From positions 558,001 to 622,000 of the forward strand of contig NZ_CP056048.1 of the NCBI RefSeq assembly GCF_021559775.1: DNA of 64,000 bases. The letters are read 5' to 3'. The position numbers and the translations under genes are program-made. The notes beneath the pieces are model-generated. The model saw nothing but the letters and a program-made list of their open reading frames with translations, was not told where the DNA came from and did no database searches. This document shows, piece by piece, positions 19,201 to 27,597 of the stretch. The number at the start of each line of letters is the position of its first letter. Positions within the stretch are counted from its first letter, which is position 1. This DNA comes from Gillisella vitis (lineage in GTDB: Bacteria > Pseudomonadota > Alphaproteobacteria > Rhizobiales > Rhizobiaceae).

Positions 19201-19488
19201 GGCATCGGTCAACTCCCGCAGGCGGTCATCGCCGCTGCCTGAGAGGTCCAGGGCCGGATCGAAAGTGTCGAAGGATTTGGATATGAACAGGCTCGCACCC
19301 GATGCACGCGAAAATGGCGGCGCACTGAGTACCGTATCAAAGCCGAGTCCTCGGACATGCTCAAACAGAGTGTTCCAGTCCGCCATGCCTTTCAGCAGCA
19401 GCGGATGGACATAATAAATCTTTGGTGCTCTGGGAGCGAAAGAATCCCGGGCGGTGTCTTGTTGTTCGGCAGAATGTGATTGCGTCAT
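16240..19488 (-). CDS. glgE: Alpha-1,4-glucan:maltose-1-phosphate maltosyltransferase, long form with N-terminal amylase-like domain
   Basis: Extends alpha-1,4-glucan using maltose-1-phosphate. The C-terminal ~635 residues (from about residue 447) are a normal GlgE: DUF3416-type N domain, then a GH13_3 barrel with nucleophile Asp 815 in LFRVDNPHTKP, acid/base Glu 844 in FLSEAFTKPKVM, and FVNTHDINPD. The first ~440 residues are an extra GH13-like domain (YYVHPLLLKG, GLDFMLDLVIDR) whose expected nucleophile motif GFRxD reads GFRCIGID, so it is probably not catalytic. The open frame starts at 19551, but that would run over the promoter candidate at 19521-19545; ATG 19488 with GGGTGG upstream is preferred (1,082 residues). 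First gene of the glgE-treS/mak-glgB operon. Confidence 0.93.
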   Translation of the reverse strand: MTQSHSAEQQDTARDSFAPRAPKIYYVHPLLLKGMADWNTLFEHVRGLGFDTVLSAPPFSRASGASLFISKSFDTFDPALDLSGSGDDRLRELTDAARAHGLDFMLDLVIDRIATETPPGQVADPRISPFHSGSRPVDFTNNDEATHLLGAWRTRIARFTAAGVAGFRCIGIDAAPSSFWRDLIAAGPSARFFAWTPGTSFEARRALQGTGFDGCFSSFAWWNLEEPWFAEEYALQRALGIQIAFPEAPFARRIAHGTESREIIERKAIRALNLAAAFGPLMVPMGFEFGVSTPLDPMHGDGQGIRGLKDQGSFDLSASIRALNDQAGQRHVFLGKPLRIVAKAGSPACALVQSDREDLRSSQRIRIVAFNRDLRRSATLPLHALHELASGFLPLTLDQGQAPSAILETGKIGPGGLCLLTGARADAIVFEPATTASDAAAAPRLAIENIQPSVDEGRFPIKRIVGDRITVEADIFGDGHDPLSAAVLWRPCDRDDWTEIRMELVENDRWRGEFSLSRLGRHEFVVEAWRNPFKIFHYELSKKHEARLDLKLELQEGIALVRQALARADGQLASDLEQLIAHLEQTSEQQRADLLLQADTFALMDRADARPFRLRSQPLPVDAERLEAGFASWYQLFPRSQSGDPDRHGTFADVIKRLPAIRAMGFDVVYFPPIHPIGTTNRKGRNNSLKAGPNDPGSPYAIGSPDGGHDAIHPQLGTFEDFRTLVAAARDEGLEIALDLAIQASPDHPWLTQHPGWFDWRPDGTIRYAENPPKKYEDIVNVDFYAKDAVPALWQALRDIVEMWVGEGVKLFRVDNPHTKPFPFWEWLIGDIRARHPEVVFLSEAFTKPKVMYRLAKIGFSQSYTYFTWRNLRWELEQYMLELTTQAPKEFFRPHFFVNTHDINPDFLQNAPRSAYLIRAGLAATLSGLWGVYNGFELCEGRPDAKRKEYADSEKYEITAWDWDRPGNIIAEITMLNRIRSENAALHSHLGLTLLPSSNDQVMFFEKASPGRENVLLVAVSLDPHNDQTSSIELPLWRWGLPDSGSLALEDLVTMRKFTWTGKWQTVGFNPHVLPFSIYRVR

Positions 19489-19520
19489 CGTCCACCCGCA
19501 TAATTTGTTTACCAAGGCCA

Positions 19521-19545
19521 AACACCTCACGCGGCAGGTGGTTCC
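19521..19545 (-). promoter_or_regulatory. EcfG-like promoter candidate for the glgE operon
   Basis: On the minus strand GGAAC (19545-19541), 16 nt, then TGTT (19524-19521). This fits GGAAC-N16/17-NGTT, the consensus known for the alphaproteobacterial general stress sigma factor EcfG. It ends about 33 bp before the preferred glgE ATG, giving a short leader. Confidence 0.55.
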
Positions 19546-19658
19546 ATTCAATAAAACATATGCCGTTGAGAGTGCAGGCGAAGGGCGGGGGGAAGTCCGT
19601 TGCAGGTTTTGGTTGAAACGCTTTGCTGCTCCGGCACTGACAATCGTTGCTGGTGGAT

Positions 19659-19683
19659 GGAACCGTTACCTTGAGGATGGGTT
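19659..19683 (+). promoter_or_regulatory. EcfG-like promoter candidate for malQ
   Basis: GGAAC (19659-19663), 16 nt, GGTT (19680-19683) on the plus strand, 73 bp before the malQ ATG. It has the same spacing as the divergent glgE promoter candidate, so the whole 268-bp intergenic region may be a two-way general-stress promoter. Confidence 0.5.
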
Positions 19684-19756
19684 GGTGGTGTGACTGCACA
19701 CATCGCGACGCTGTCTGCGGCAAGGCCTCTGCCGCAGACGCTAACGATCGCTCAGG

Positions 19757-21571
19757 ATGGACCCAATCATGACGTCAATGATCAACAGACTTGCCAAGAA
19801 ACATGGGATCAACCTCGCCAGACCGGGAATAGAACAGGCGGAAGTTCCGATTTCAGACGCCACAAAAGGTCGGCTGTTGGCGGCTCTCAACGTGGAAGCG
19901 GGTGAGCCTGGTCGCAGCTATCTGCCGGATTACCTTGCTCGGGATCGTGTCTGGGGCATCAGCCTGCAACTTTATGAACTGCGGTCAGTGCGCAATTGGG
20001 GGATTGGCGACTTTGCCGATTTGCAGAGCATGGTGATGCTTGCCGCCGATCAAGGAGCCGATTTTATCGGGCTTAACCCGCTACACGCGCCTTTTCTGGC
20101 CGACCCCGCCCGGTGCAGTCCTTATGAGCCGTCCAACCGGCGCTTTCTCAATCCGCTTTATATCGCTGTCGATCTGGTGCCGGGTTATCATCCAGGCATG
20201 AGCGACAGAGAGACGCTCGACGCTTTACGGCGATCCAAACTTGTCGATTACAAAGCGGTCGCCGGTGTGAAGCTTGAGGTTCTGCGGCGGATCTGGGACG
20301 GTTCAAGACGGTTGGAGCGAAATGACGATCAGGACAGAGCCGATTTCAGGCGTTTCTGTGATGAAAGCGGTGATGCTCTACAAAATCACGGTCTCTTCGA
20401 GGCTTTATCCCGATTGATGAGCGAAGGTGGCCATGGTGCAGGCTGGATGTCCTGGCCTGCGGAGTATCAGGATATCGATCATCCCTCCGTTCGCGCCTTC
20501 TGCAGCCAGAATGCCGAGGAAATCGCATTTCATATGTGGCTTCAATGGGTCGCGCACCGGCAGCTGGAGACCGTTGCGGCGCGGGCGCGCGAAGCAGGCT
20601 TGAGGATCGGCCTCTACCTCGACCTCGCGGTCGGAGAAGCGCTGGATGGCTCGGCGACCTGGAGCGAACCGGACATCTATCTGCGCGGCGCCAGCATCGG
20701 CAGTCCGCCCGATCCCTGGGCGGTGAATGGCCAGGACTGGCGGCTGGCGGCCTTGCAGCCGGCCTTGATCGCCTTTTCTCGCCGGTCGCCCTATCGTCAG
20801 ATGATCGATGTCGCGATGCGCTACGCGGGTGCGGTGCGTATCGATCATGCCGCCGCCATTCAACGTTTGTTCCTGGTGCCAGCCGATATGGGGCCGGAGG
20901 AGGGGGCCTATGTTGATTATCCCGCCCGCGAGATCCAGAGCGTGATTGCTGAAGCCTCCTTGCGCAATCAATGCCTGGTCATTGGCGAGGATCTTGGTCT
21001 GGTGCCGTCGGGACTAAGACAGCAGATGGCGGATGCCAATCTCCTGTCCTATCGCATCCTGTCTTATGAAAGAGACAAGCGCGGCTTTATTGCGCCGGAC
21101 AAATATCCGGTTATGGCGCTTGCCTGCGTCTCGACCCACGATCACCAGACGTTGGTGGGATGGTGGCGCGGTGCCGATATCGAAGCACGCGCGGCCCATG
21201 GATTGGTGCCGGAAGCGGCAAGACTCCAGGAGCAGGCCGCCCGCATTCAGGAACGAGCCGACCTGCTGCGAGCCTTTGAGCTGGCCGGGATAGAGTTGCA
21301 AGATCATGGTGTCGAACAGCCGGATCTGCATGAGCGCGTCGTGGCGGCTCATCGGTTCATGGCGAAAACAGCCTCCATGCTGGTCTCTGTCCGGCTTGCC
21401 GACCTTACCGACGAGGAAAACCCGACCAATATTCCGGGAACCAGCAGCAGCTATCCCAATTGGCAGCCGAAGCTCTCGGTCGCCTGTGAGGATCTCACCG
21501 GGTTCACCCTTTTCAATCGGATCGTCGACGCCGTCCGAGAGGAAAGACCCAAAACAAAAGAGGGGAGCTAG
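19757..21571 (+). CDS. malQ: 4-alpha-glucanotransferase (amylomaltase), GH77
   Basis: Disproportionates alpha-1,4-glucans and releases glucose or maltodextrins. GH77 marks include LYELRSVRNWGIGDFADL near the N-terminus, VRIDHAAAIQRLF with the nucleophile Asp at about residue 363, and LVIGEDLGLVP with the acid/base Glu. There is a C-terminal NIPGTSSSYPNWQ segment. 604 residues is somewhat short of E. coli MalQ but typical of rhizobial versions. ATG 19757 and ATG 19769 are both possible; the region has an AGGA before each and the choice is not resolved. It is divergent from glgE, so synthesis (GlgE, GlgB) and remodelling (MalQ) of the same glucan can be co-induced. Confidence 0.92.
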   Translation: MDPIMTSMINRLAKKHGINLARPGIEQAEVPISDATKGRLLAALNVEAGEPGRSYLPDYLARDRVWGISLQLYELRSVRNWGIGDFADLQSMVMLAADQGADFIGLNPLHAPFLADPARCSPYEPSNRRFLNPLYIAVDLVPGYHPGMSDRETLDALRRSKLVDYKAVAGVKLEVLRRIWDGSRRLERNDDQDRADFRRFCDESGDALQNHGLFEALSRLMSEGGHGAGWMSWPAEYQDIDHPSVRAFCSQNAEEIAFHMWLQWVAHRQLETVAARAREAGLRIGLYLDLAVGEALDGSATWSEPDIYLRGASIGSPPDPWAVNGQDWRLAALQPALIAFSRRSPYRQMIDVAMRYAGAVRIDHAAAIQRLFLVPADMGPEEGAYVDYPAREIQSVIAEASLRNQCLVIGEDLGLVPSGLRQQMADANLLSYRILSYERDKRGFIAPDKYPVMALACVSTHDHQTLVGWWRGADIEARAAHGLVPEAARLQEQAARIQERADLLRAFELAGIELQDHGVEQPDLHERVVAAHRFMAKTASMLVSVRLADLTDEENPTNIPGTSSSYPNWQPKLSVACEDLTGFTLFNRIVDAVREERPKTKEGS

Positions 21572-22036
21572 AGGTGGGTAAGGGACAACTGGTCGCCACT
21601 TTTCTCGAAAAGGCAGACTCAAACAACCACACCGACTGCCTTTGGAAACATGTCGGAATGCGCCTGGATCTGACCGCGAATGAATGCCCCTACATATTGA
21701 GGGGTAGTCTATTGAACCCAATTATGGCCGCGATGGAAACCGCTATTCCAGCGGGTATTTCAGCAGAAAAAACGCATAAATGCTTGCCGCTTTGAGCGAT
21801 TTCCTGTAGATAATTTCGCGTTCGGGTATTTATGATCCCGGAGACTGGACTGATTGTATCTCCGCGCTTAATCTTCTGGGTTGCTCGGCTTTGGGGGCTT
21901 AACCTCCGCTGGTAGACGTCTTTTCCCCGTTATCGCGACTTACCGACCTGTCTCTTCGCGAAGGGACGATGCATGCTTCATCCGGCCGCCGCCGGGCGTG
22001 GCGAAACTAAAAACTCAAGGGATAAGGACTTCTCCC
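21572..22036 (+). other. 465-bp non-coding region ahead of cspA, with a long leader
   Basis: No gene that I can support. A 73-codon GTG frame directly after malQ has no recognisable content. The last ~200 bp are GC-rich with potential hairpins, for example the near-palindrome GTCTCTTCGCGAAGGGAC around 21950-21967. Cold-shock genes normally carry long structured leaders that control translation by temperature, so this stretch probably includes the cspA promoter and leader. Confidence 0.4.
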
Positions 22037-22249
22037 ATGGCCATCAAGGGCACCGTAAAATTCTTCAATCAGGACAAGGGCTTCGGCTTCATCACCCCGG
22101 AAGGCGGCGCGAAGGACGTTTTCGTTCACATTTCCGCTCTCCAGGCTGCTGGCATCCAGACGCTTCGTGATGGCCAGGAAGTTACCTTCGACACCGAAGC
22201 TGACCGCATGGGCAAGGGCCCGAAGGCTGTAAACATCCGCGCTGCGTGA
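22037..22249 (+). CDS. cspA: Cold-shock protein, CspA family
   Basis: A 70-residue single OB-fold RNA/ssDNA chaperone. It starts [19 protein letters not shown], carrying RNP1 (KGFGFI), then RNP2 (DVFVHIS), both intact. The open frame extends upstream, but ATG 22037 gives the family N-terminus and follows AAGGA by 8 nt. Monocistronic, with a hairpin terminator 38 bp after the stop. Rhizobia have several paralogues and this one cannot be assigned to cold, stationary phase or constitutive use from sequence. Confidence 0.95.
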   Translation: MAIKGTVKFFNQDKGFGFITPEGGAKDVFVHISALQAAGIQTLRDGQEVTFDTEADRMGKGPKAVNIRAA

Positions 22250-22286
22250 TTGTTTCGCCTCCGTCCTTCACGGCGGATGATTTTGA

Positions 22287-22314
22287 ACGGCGTTCCGCAA
22301 GGAGCGCCGTTTTG
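22287..22314 (+). terminator. Rho-independent terminator of cspA
   Basis: A ten-base-pair stem of ACGGCGTTCC and GGAGCGCCGT (one wobble) around a GCAA loop, followed by TTTTGCGTTT. It lies 38 bp after the cspA stop. Confidence 0.75.
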
Positions 22315-22377
22315 CGTTTATTGCGTTTGGTTTTCATCACTTCGATGAGGAGCGCGCAAAAAATCTGAGGTGAGACT

Positions 22378-23403
22378 TCAGGCGGCTCGCACAGGCCCAG
22401 CATCGATATCCACCGCAGCAAAGGCCGCCGCGATGACATCAGGTCCAGCCCCCGGTTTGGGTGCGTCAGCCGAAAGGATCTGGCGAAAGCGCCGCGCCCC
22501 GGCATAGCCCTGAAACAGCCCGACCATATGGCGGGTCAGATGCACCAGACGTCCGCCTTCAGCGATATGGCGGGCGGCATAGTCCATCATCGTCTCACGA
22601 ACGATGTCCATGTTTTGAGCCTGAAGTGGTTCGCCATAAATGCGAGCATCGACTTCGGTTAGCATCGTGGCATTGTTATAGGCGGCACGGCCGACCATAA
22701 CACCATCCATGACCTGCAAATGCGCGCTGGCTTGATCCAGATCGGTAATGCCGCCATTAACCCCAAGGAATAGATCCGGGTTCTCCTGTTTCATCAGGTG
22801 AACCAGCGGATAATCCAGCGGCGGAATGTCACGGTTTTCCTTCGGGCTAAGTCCTTGAAGCCAGGCCTTGCGTGCATGAATCCACAGGGCGTCCGCCCCA
22901 GCGCCGATCATCCGTTTGATGAAATCCGGCAGAACATCACCCGGTTCCTGGTCGTCGACGCCGATCCGGCATTTGACGGTGACGGGAACGGTGGAAGCCG
23001 CTTTCATCGCCTGGATACAGGCCTCGACGGTTTGCGGTTCGCGCATCAGGCAGGCGCCGAAGGTTCCGGCTTGGACCCGGTCGGATGGACAGCCAACATT
23101 CAGGTTGATTTCGTCATAGCCCCAGTCATTGGCTATCCTGACGGCTTCCGCCAGCTTATGCGGATCGGAGCCACCAAGTTGCAGTGCCAGCGGGTGTTCG
23201 CTGGCGTCGAAAGCCAGCAGGCGATCCCGCTTGCCATGAAGAATGGCATCGGCGACGATCATTTCCGTATAGAGCAGCGCATGGCGGGTCAGCAAACGGT
23301 GAAACCGCCGGCAGAATGTGTCTGTCCAGTCGATCATCGGGGCGACAGCGAAGACTTTATCGGAGCGATAGCCGGGTTTCCGCGACTCAAGCGGCTGTTG
23401 CAT
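22378..23403 (-). CDS. dusA: tRNA-dihydrouridine synthase A
   Basis: FMN- and NADPH-dependent reduction of uridine (positions 20/20a) in the tRNA D-loop. A TIM barrel with the DusA-type start VFAVAPMIDWTDTFCRRFHR, the conserved NLNVGCPSDRVQAGTFGACLM segment with the catalytic Cys, and HARKAWLQGLSPKENR. 341 residues is normal. The ATG lies 17 bp inside the end of the upstream gene on the same strand, so the two are co-transcribed. This is a housekeeping gene. Confidence 0.94.
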   Translation of the reverse strand: MQQPLESRKPGYRSDKVFAVAPMIDWTDTFCRRFHRLLTRHALLYTEMIVADAILHGKRDRLLAFDASEHPLALQLGGSDPHKLAEAVRIANDWGYDEINLNVGCPSDRVQAGTFGACLMREPQTVEACIQAMKAASTVPVTVKCRIGVDDQEPGDVLPDFIKRMIGAGADALWIHARKAWLQGLSPKENRDIPPLDYPLVHLMKQENPDLFLGVNGGITDLDQASAHLQVMDGVMVGRAAYNNATMLTEVDARIYGEPLQAQNMDIVRETMMDYAARHIAEGGRLVHLTRHMVGLFQGYAGARRFRQILSADAPKPGAGPDVIAAAFAAVDIDAGPVRAA

Positions 23404-24433
23404 CTTTACACGCTCTCTGGATGAAGTGGTAAAGCAGAAGATCGACTTCCAGGAGATGCTGAACGCGGCTGATTTTTCTCAGCACATCGGCCAGTTGATG
23501 GATGGTCTCTACGGGTGGCTTCATCTGCACCACATTCTCCGGTACGCCCAGGTTTGCCGCAATCAGCTTAGGGTAACTGGTATCGTCCTGACCGGGGTCG
23601 AAAACCGTAAACTGCGATAGAGCATCGAGGGCTTTGGTGACGTCGTCGAGAGAGGGGACGTCGGTCGGGTTTGCGGCAACCAGTTGATGAGTGAAGGGGG
23701 AGGCCAGCAGGTTCAGGGTTTCTTTTGGCGCGTGCCTGATGGCGGTGATAACCGCCTCTTCATCCTGAAAGGCCAAGCCTTCGAACAGGTTCATGACCGG
23801 CTTGAACAGCAATTTATCGCGCGGCGAAACGAAGGAAAATTCATGCTTGTTGGATCGGCTGAAAACGATTATGCGCGTCGCCAATTCATAGAAGGGGTCA
23901 CGCAAGGCAAGCATTGTCGTGTCGATATTGTAGCCGATGTAAACCAGATAGGCTTTCAGCAGAATCCGGCCCGAAACGTAGACTGAAGGCTGGTGAATGA
24001 TCTCCAGCATCTGGCGAACTGTTTCAAAACCGAAACGTTCAACGCCGCATTCGAAAAACTGGAAATAGGGTTTCACCCCCAGATCCAGCTCTCTGTGCGG
24101 CAAATAGGATGTTTCGATCCGCAAGACCTTTTTTGGAATATATTCTGGCTGGGCTCGCCGGTAGATGGTGAGCCTCGTTTCAGGATCATAAATCTCCAGC
24201 TTCGACGCGGTGCTGATGCCCGGAATATTGTCGTCGTTTAGAACGAAGCCAACATTTCCGGTTTCATGAGCGCCGAGAGCGCGAGCGCCATCAACATAAA
24301 CCCACGGCAAGATTTCGGTTTCCCTGTCCTCGTCATTCAGCCGGACGCGAATGCAGGGTTTCGTGGAAAAGCCGTCAGGGACGATATAGCCCTGTATCTC
24401 CGCTCCAGTATCTTGGTAAACGCAGAAATTCAT
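23387..24433 (-). CDS. Conserved-looking protein of unknown function, upstream of dusA
   Basis: A 348-residue soluble protein I do not recognise. No signal peptide, no transmembrane segment and no obvious nucleotide-binding or catalytic motif. The first half looks beta-rich (MNFCVYQDTGAEIQGYIVPD, then PWVYVDGARALG, EIYDPETRL), the second half helical (QMLEIIHQPS, ETIHQLADVLRKISRVQHLL). Composition and codon use resemble its neighbours, so it is a real gene. The C-terminal 17 bp overlap the dusA start, which suggests coupling, but a functional link to tRNA modification is only inference from position. Confidence 0.75.
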   Translation of the reverse strand: MNFCVYQDTGAEIQGYIVPDGFSTKPCIRVRLNDEDRETEILPWVYVDGARALGAHETGNVGFVLNDDNIPGISTASKLEIYDPETRLTIYRRAQPEYIPKKVLRIETSYLPHRELDLGVKPYFQFFECGVERFGFETVRQMLEIIHQPSVYVSGRILLKAYLVYIGYNIDTTMLALRDPFYELATRIIVFSRSNKHEFSFVSPRDKLLFKPVMNLFEGLAFQDEEAVITAIRHAPKETLNLLASPFTHQLVAANPTDVPSLDDVTKALDALSQFTVFDPGQDDTSYPKLIAANLGVPENVVQMKPPVETIHQLADVLRKISRVQHLLEVDLLLYHFIQRACKDATAA

Positions 24434-24562
24434 TTATCTACGGGCATCTCTCATTGTGACGACACTCTATAAGAGCCAATTTTAATTTCGTCCAGCCTTA
24501 CTCGGCAGGCTGGACGTGATGACAGGCGTGACAGCGTCACAAAAGCCAGAGGATCATGCCGC

Positions 24563-25663
24563 TCACCTTGATGATACCGCAGCCAGCGAAGGTGCCGCAT
24601 CAACACGGCGAACGGAATGTTCGCGCCGCTCCAACTCGGTCACCATGGCCAGATCCAGCACTTTTTGCAGGTCAGCCGCATGGCGGAAGTCAGGTTCGCG
24701 GGTTTTGCCCTCCAGCACCGCCTCGACGAAGCGCTGGTAATTGGTGGCAACGGTGCCGGCATCCAGTTCCGTCCAGATGCCTTTTTCCACATCGTCGCCC
24801 ATGCAGGCGCGCAATGTATTGCCCGTTGGCGTGTGGATCACCTCCAAGGCTCCCTTGTCGCCATGCATGCGCAGGCGCAATTCATTGAGGTGGCCGGTTG
24901 CCCAGCGCGATGCATGCACAACGCCAATCGCTCCATTGCTGAATTCCGCCGTCATGGTGAAACTGTCATTGGCGTCAAGATCATAGTCGCCAATCCGGTT
25001 GCCCGGCGCTTTCTCGAATGTCTTCAACCGTGCGAAGATATGTTCGACATCGGTTGCCGCGCCATAGCTGGCGAAATCGAGAATATGGATACCGACATCG
25101 CCGAGCACCCCGTTTGAGCCGTGCTTGGTGGATAGCCGCCAGAGCCATTGGTCCTCGGTTGCCCAGTCGCCCCAGGCCTTGGACACCAGCCAGCTTTGCA
25201 GATAGGAGGCCTCGATATGACGGACCTTGCCAATCTCTCCAGCCTGAACCAGCTGTCGTGCTTTCTGTACCGGCGCGACATTGCGATAGGTCAGGTTGAC
25301 CATATTGACCAGCCCGGCGGCATTGGCTTTGCGGGCCATCTCATCAGCTTTTTCAAAGCTTTCCGCCAGCGGCTTTTCGCAGAACACATGCTTGCCCGCC
25401 GCGATCAATTGCAGTGTCGTCGGATAATGGACCCGGTCGGGTGTGACATTGGCGACGGCATCGAACTCACCCCAGGCAAGCGCGTCCTCCAGCGAGGTGA
25501 ATGTATTGGCGATATCATGGCGCAGCGCAAAGCCCCGCACCTTGGCGATATCGACATCGACGGCACCGACCAGTTGCGCATCGCTATTGGTGGCAAACTC
25601 GATTGCATGGCGGTTCGCCATGCCGCCGGTGCCGAGAATGAGAATACGGACGGGTGTGTTCAT
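24563..25663 (-). CDS. Gfo/Idh/MocA-family sugar dehydrogenase (ThuB-like)
   Basis: NAD(P)-dependent oxidoreductase acting on a sugar or glycoside. The Rossmann start [15 protein letters not shown], the family motif CEKPLAES (EKP with catalytic Lys) and [14 protein letters not shown] (His/Asp catalytic helix) are present. 366 residues. The ATG overlaps the stop of the thuA-like gene by 4 nt. In Sinorhizobium and Agrobacterium the thuA-thuB pair is known to act in trehalose and related disaccharide catabolism through 3-keto sugars; this pair has the same order, but many paralogues exist, so ThuB identity is a suggestion. Confidence 0.88.
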   Translation of the reverse strand: MNTPVRILILGTGGMANRHAIEFATNSDAQLVGAVDVDIAKVRGFALRHDIANTFTSLEDALAWGEFDAVANVTPDRVHYPTTLQLIAAGKHVFCEKPLAESFEKADEMARKANAAGLVNMVNLTYRNVAPVQKARQLVQAGEIGKVRHIEASYLQSWLVSKAWGDWATEDQWLWRLSTKHGSNGVLGDVGIHILDFASYGAATDVEHIFARLKTFEKAPGNRIGDYDLDANDSFTMTAEFSNGAIGVVHASRWATGHLNELRLRMHGDKGALEVIHTPTGNTLRACMGDDVEKGIWTELDAGTVATNYQRFVEAVLEGKTREPDFRHAADLQKVLDLAMVTELERREHSVRRVDAAPSLAAVSSR

Positions 25664-26445
25664 CGATATCCGGCCTCCCCGGCCTTATGCAATTTCGGAC
25701 CCCGTTCCTGGATCGGCTCGAGCGCCTGATCGACCGGCACATTCGGGGCATCATGAATGCTCTTCAGCGCCGGGCGTGGATTATACGCCCATTTCACCGC
25801 GTTGGAGATCACCTGTTGTATCGTTTCGTTATGATAGGTCGGATAGGTTTCGTGGCCGGGACGGAAGTAGAAGATATTGCCAGCGCCGCGCCGCCAGGTC
25901 AGGCCGGACCGAAAAATCTCGCCGCCGGAAAACCAGGAGATGAACACGGTTTCCAGCGGCTCCGGCACGGAAAAGAACTCGCCGTACATTTCCTCGTTTT
26001 CCAGCACGAATTGTTCGGGTATGCCAGCCGCAATCGGATGGCCGGGATTGACCGTCCAGACGCGCTCGCGCTCACCGGCTTCACGCCATTTCAAGGCGCA
26101 GGGCGTGCCCATCAGCCGTTTGAACGGCTTGGCGAAATGGCCGGAATGCAGGACGATCAGGCCCATGCCTTCATGGACGCGGGCGACAACCCGCTCGACG
26201 ATCTCGTCGCGGACGCTGCCATGATCCTTGTGGCCCCACCAGATCAGCACGTCGGTCTGCTCCAGGCGCTCAGCGCTCAGGCCATGCTCGGGCTCCTGCA
26301 ATGTTGCGGTCGTGGCCTCAATGTCGCTATCGCGGTTCAAAGCCTTGGCAATGGCTGTATGCATGCCTTCCGGATAAAGATTTCCCACCACTTCATTGAG
26401 GTGCTCATGAATGTTCTCACCCCAGACAACCGTCTTGATCGTCAC
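25660..26445 (-). CDS. thuA: ThuA-family protein (trehalose-utilisation type)
   Basis: A 261-residue class-I-glutamine-amidotransferase-like protein. Characteristic segments are [24 protein letters not shown] [29 protein letters not shown], and [24 protein letters not shown] [16 protein letters not shown]. The start codon is GTG at 26445 with AGGAG 7 nt before it. ThuA proteins act with ThuB-type dehydrogenases in disaccharide catabolism. It is the first gene of a two-gene operon and is divergent from a GntR regulator, with a 14-bp palindrome between them. Confidence 0.87.
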   Translation of the reverse strand: MTIKTVVWGENIHEHLNEVVGNLYPEGMHTAIAKALNRDSDIEATTATLQEPEHGLSAERLEQTDVLIWWGHKDHGSVRDEIVERVVARVHEGMGLIVLHSGHFAKPFKRLMGTPCALKWREAGERERVWTVNPGHPIAAGIPEQFVLENEEMYGEFFSVPEPLETVFISWFSGGEIFRSGLTWRRGAGNIFYFRPGHETYPTYHNETIQQVISNAVKWAYNPRPALKSIHDAPNVPVDQALEPIQERGPKLHKAGEAGYR

Positions 26446-26587
26446 GCGCTTCTCCTATCGGTTGAAATTTCCATCCGTGAAAAATCCGCAGCCTGATGGC
26501 TGCAAGCCCCTTTGGTGCCGCTTCCCCCTGGGACACCTCATCCAATGCCATCGAATATAAGGCACCGAATATGTTGATGTATCTTAG

Positions 26588-26601
26588 TGCCAAGCTTGGC
26601 A
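26588..26601. promoter_or_regulatory. Palindrome TGCCAAGCTTGGCA, candidate operator
   Basis: A perfect 14-bp palindrome in the divergent region between thuA and the GntR gene. Position between divergent promoters fits an operator for the adjacent regulator; binding is inferred. Confidence 0.4.
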
Positions 26602-26671
26602 ATTTCGAGACGATGACATTTCGCACCCTTCCAGAAAGTTGGATGCGAGATTGGCAAATCAAGTGGGGCCA

Positions 26672-27454
26672 ATGCAATTCGGGCTTTTTTCGGCGAAAAT
26701 GATAGATTGGAATGAATCAGCAGCAATCGGGAACAGGCTCTTGGACGATAAAACGGTCGACACGGAAAAACCAATCCACAGGCGTGGCTATGGAGTCTCG
26801 ACAGTCTATGAGACTTTGCGCAATGAGATCATTGAGCTGACGCTGGCGCCCGGCAGTCCTGTCGATGAGCAGCAACTGTCCGACCGCTTTTCCTTGTCGC
26901 GCACGCCGATTCGCGAAGCACTGGTACGGCTTGCAGCCGAAGGCCTGATCACCACGCTGACCAACCGCGCAACCATCGTCTCTTCCATCGACTTTCTAGG
27001 CCTCTCGGAATTTTTCGATGCGCTGACCTTGATGTATCGGGTGACGACACGGCTTGCCGCGCTCAATCATACGCCTGATCATATCGAGCAGATCCTCCGT
27101 TTCCAGGAGGTTTTCGCGGAGGCAGTCGAGAGGCGCGATGTGCTGGCGATGATCGCCAGCAATCGGGATTTCCATGTCGCCATCGCGAAGGCCGGCAAAA
27201 ACCGCTATTACGAGGATCTTTTTACGCGATTGCTGGATGAAGGCCGCCGGATTCTCCGACTCTATTACTCATCCTTCAACGATATGTTGCCAAGGCAATA
27301 TGTCACCGAGCATGAAGACATGATCCAGGCAATCATCGAGCGCGATGCCGAGCGCTCCGATGCACTGGCTACCGCCCATGCCGACCAGATTGTGCGGCAG
27401 ATCCGTTCCTATATCACCGCCGATGGAAGACAGACCGTAAATCTCAAGCTTTGA
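26672..27454 (+). CDS. GntR-family transcriptional regulator, FCD subfamily
   Basis: Winged HTH (YETLRNEIIELTLAPGSPVDEQQ, then SLSRTPIREALVRLAAEGL) followed by an FCD-type helical ligand domain (NRDFHVAIAKAGKNRYYEDLF). Candidate starts in frame are 26639, 26672 and 26699; ATG 26672 is chosen because GTGGGGCC precedes it, giving 260 residues, but the conserved region begins only at about residue 35 so the start is uncertain. It lies between the divergent thuA operon and a downstream DapA-family gene, and palindromes occur on both sides, so it may control both. Ligand unknown. Confidence 0.83.
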   Translation: MQFGLFSAKMIDWNESAAIGNRLLDDKTVDTEKPIHRRGYGVSTVYETLRNEIIELTLAPGSPVDEQQLSDRFSLSRTPIREALVRLAAEGLITTLTNRATIVSSIDFLGLSEFFDALTLMYRVTTRLAALNHTPDHIEQILRFQEVFAEAVERRDVLAMIASNRDFHVAIAKAGKNRYYEDLFTRLLDEGRRILRLYYSSFNDMLPRQYVTEHEDMIQAIIERDAERSDALATAHADQIVRQIRSYITADGRQTVNLKL

Positions 27455-27510
27455 TCGGAAGTCGATATCAAGACGAGAAGGGTTTTTGCGGCTTGATGTC
27501 TTGTATTTTA

Positions 27511-27522
27511 TTTGTCGACAAA
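27511..27522. promoter_or_regulatory. Palindrome TTTGTCGACAAA, candidate operator
   Basis: A 12-bp perfect palindrome 75 bp before the DapA-family ATG and 57 bp after the GntR stop. AT-flanked dyads of this size are typical FCD-type GntR sites. No second copy was found nearby, so assignment is weak. Confidence 0.35.
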
Positions 27523-27597
27523 ATGGCGTGAAGATGGTAGTGCGCTTTCATCGGCTACGAACCGCGTCTTTGCCTGCGGTCAATCTGGGAGAGTTCA

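Noticed and set aside
21574-21795. 73-codon GTG frame directly after malQ
   Set aside because: No good ribosome site, no recognisable motif, and amino-acid composition unlike a real protein; treated as leader DNA.
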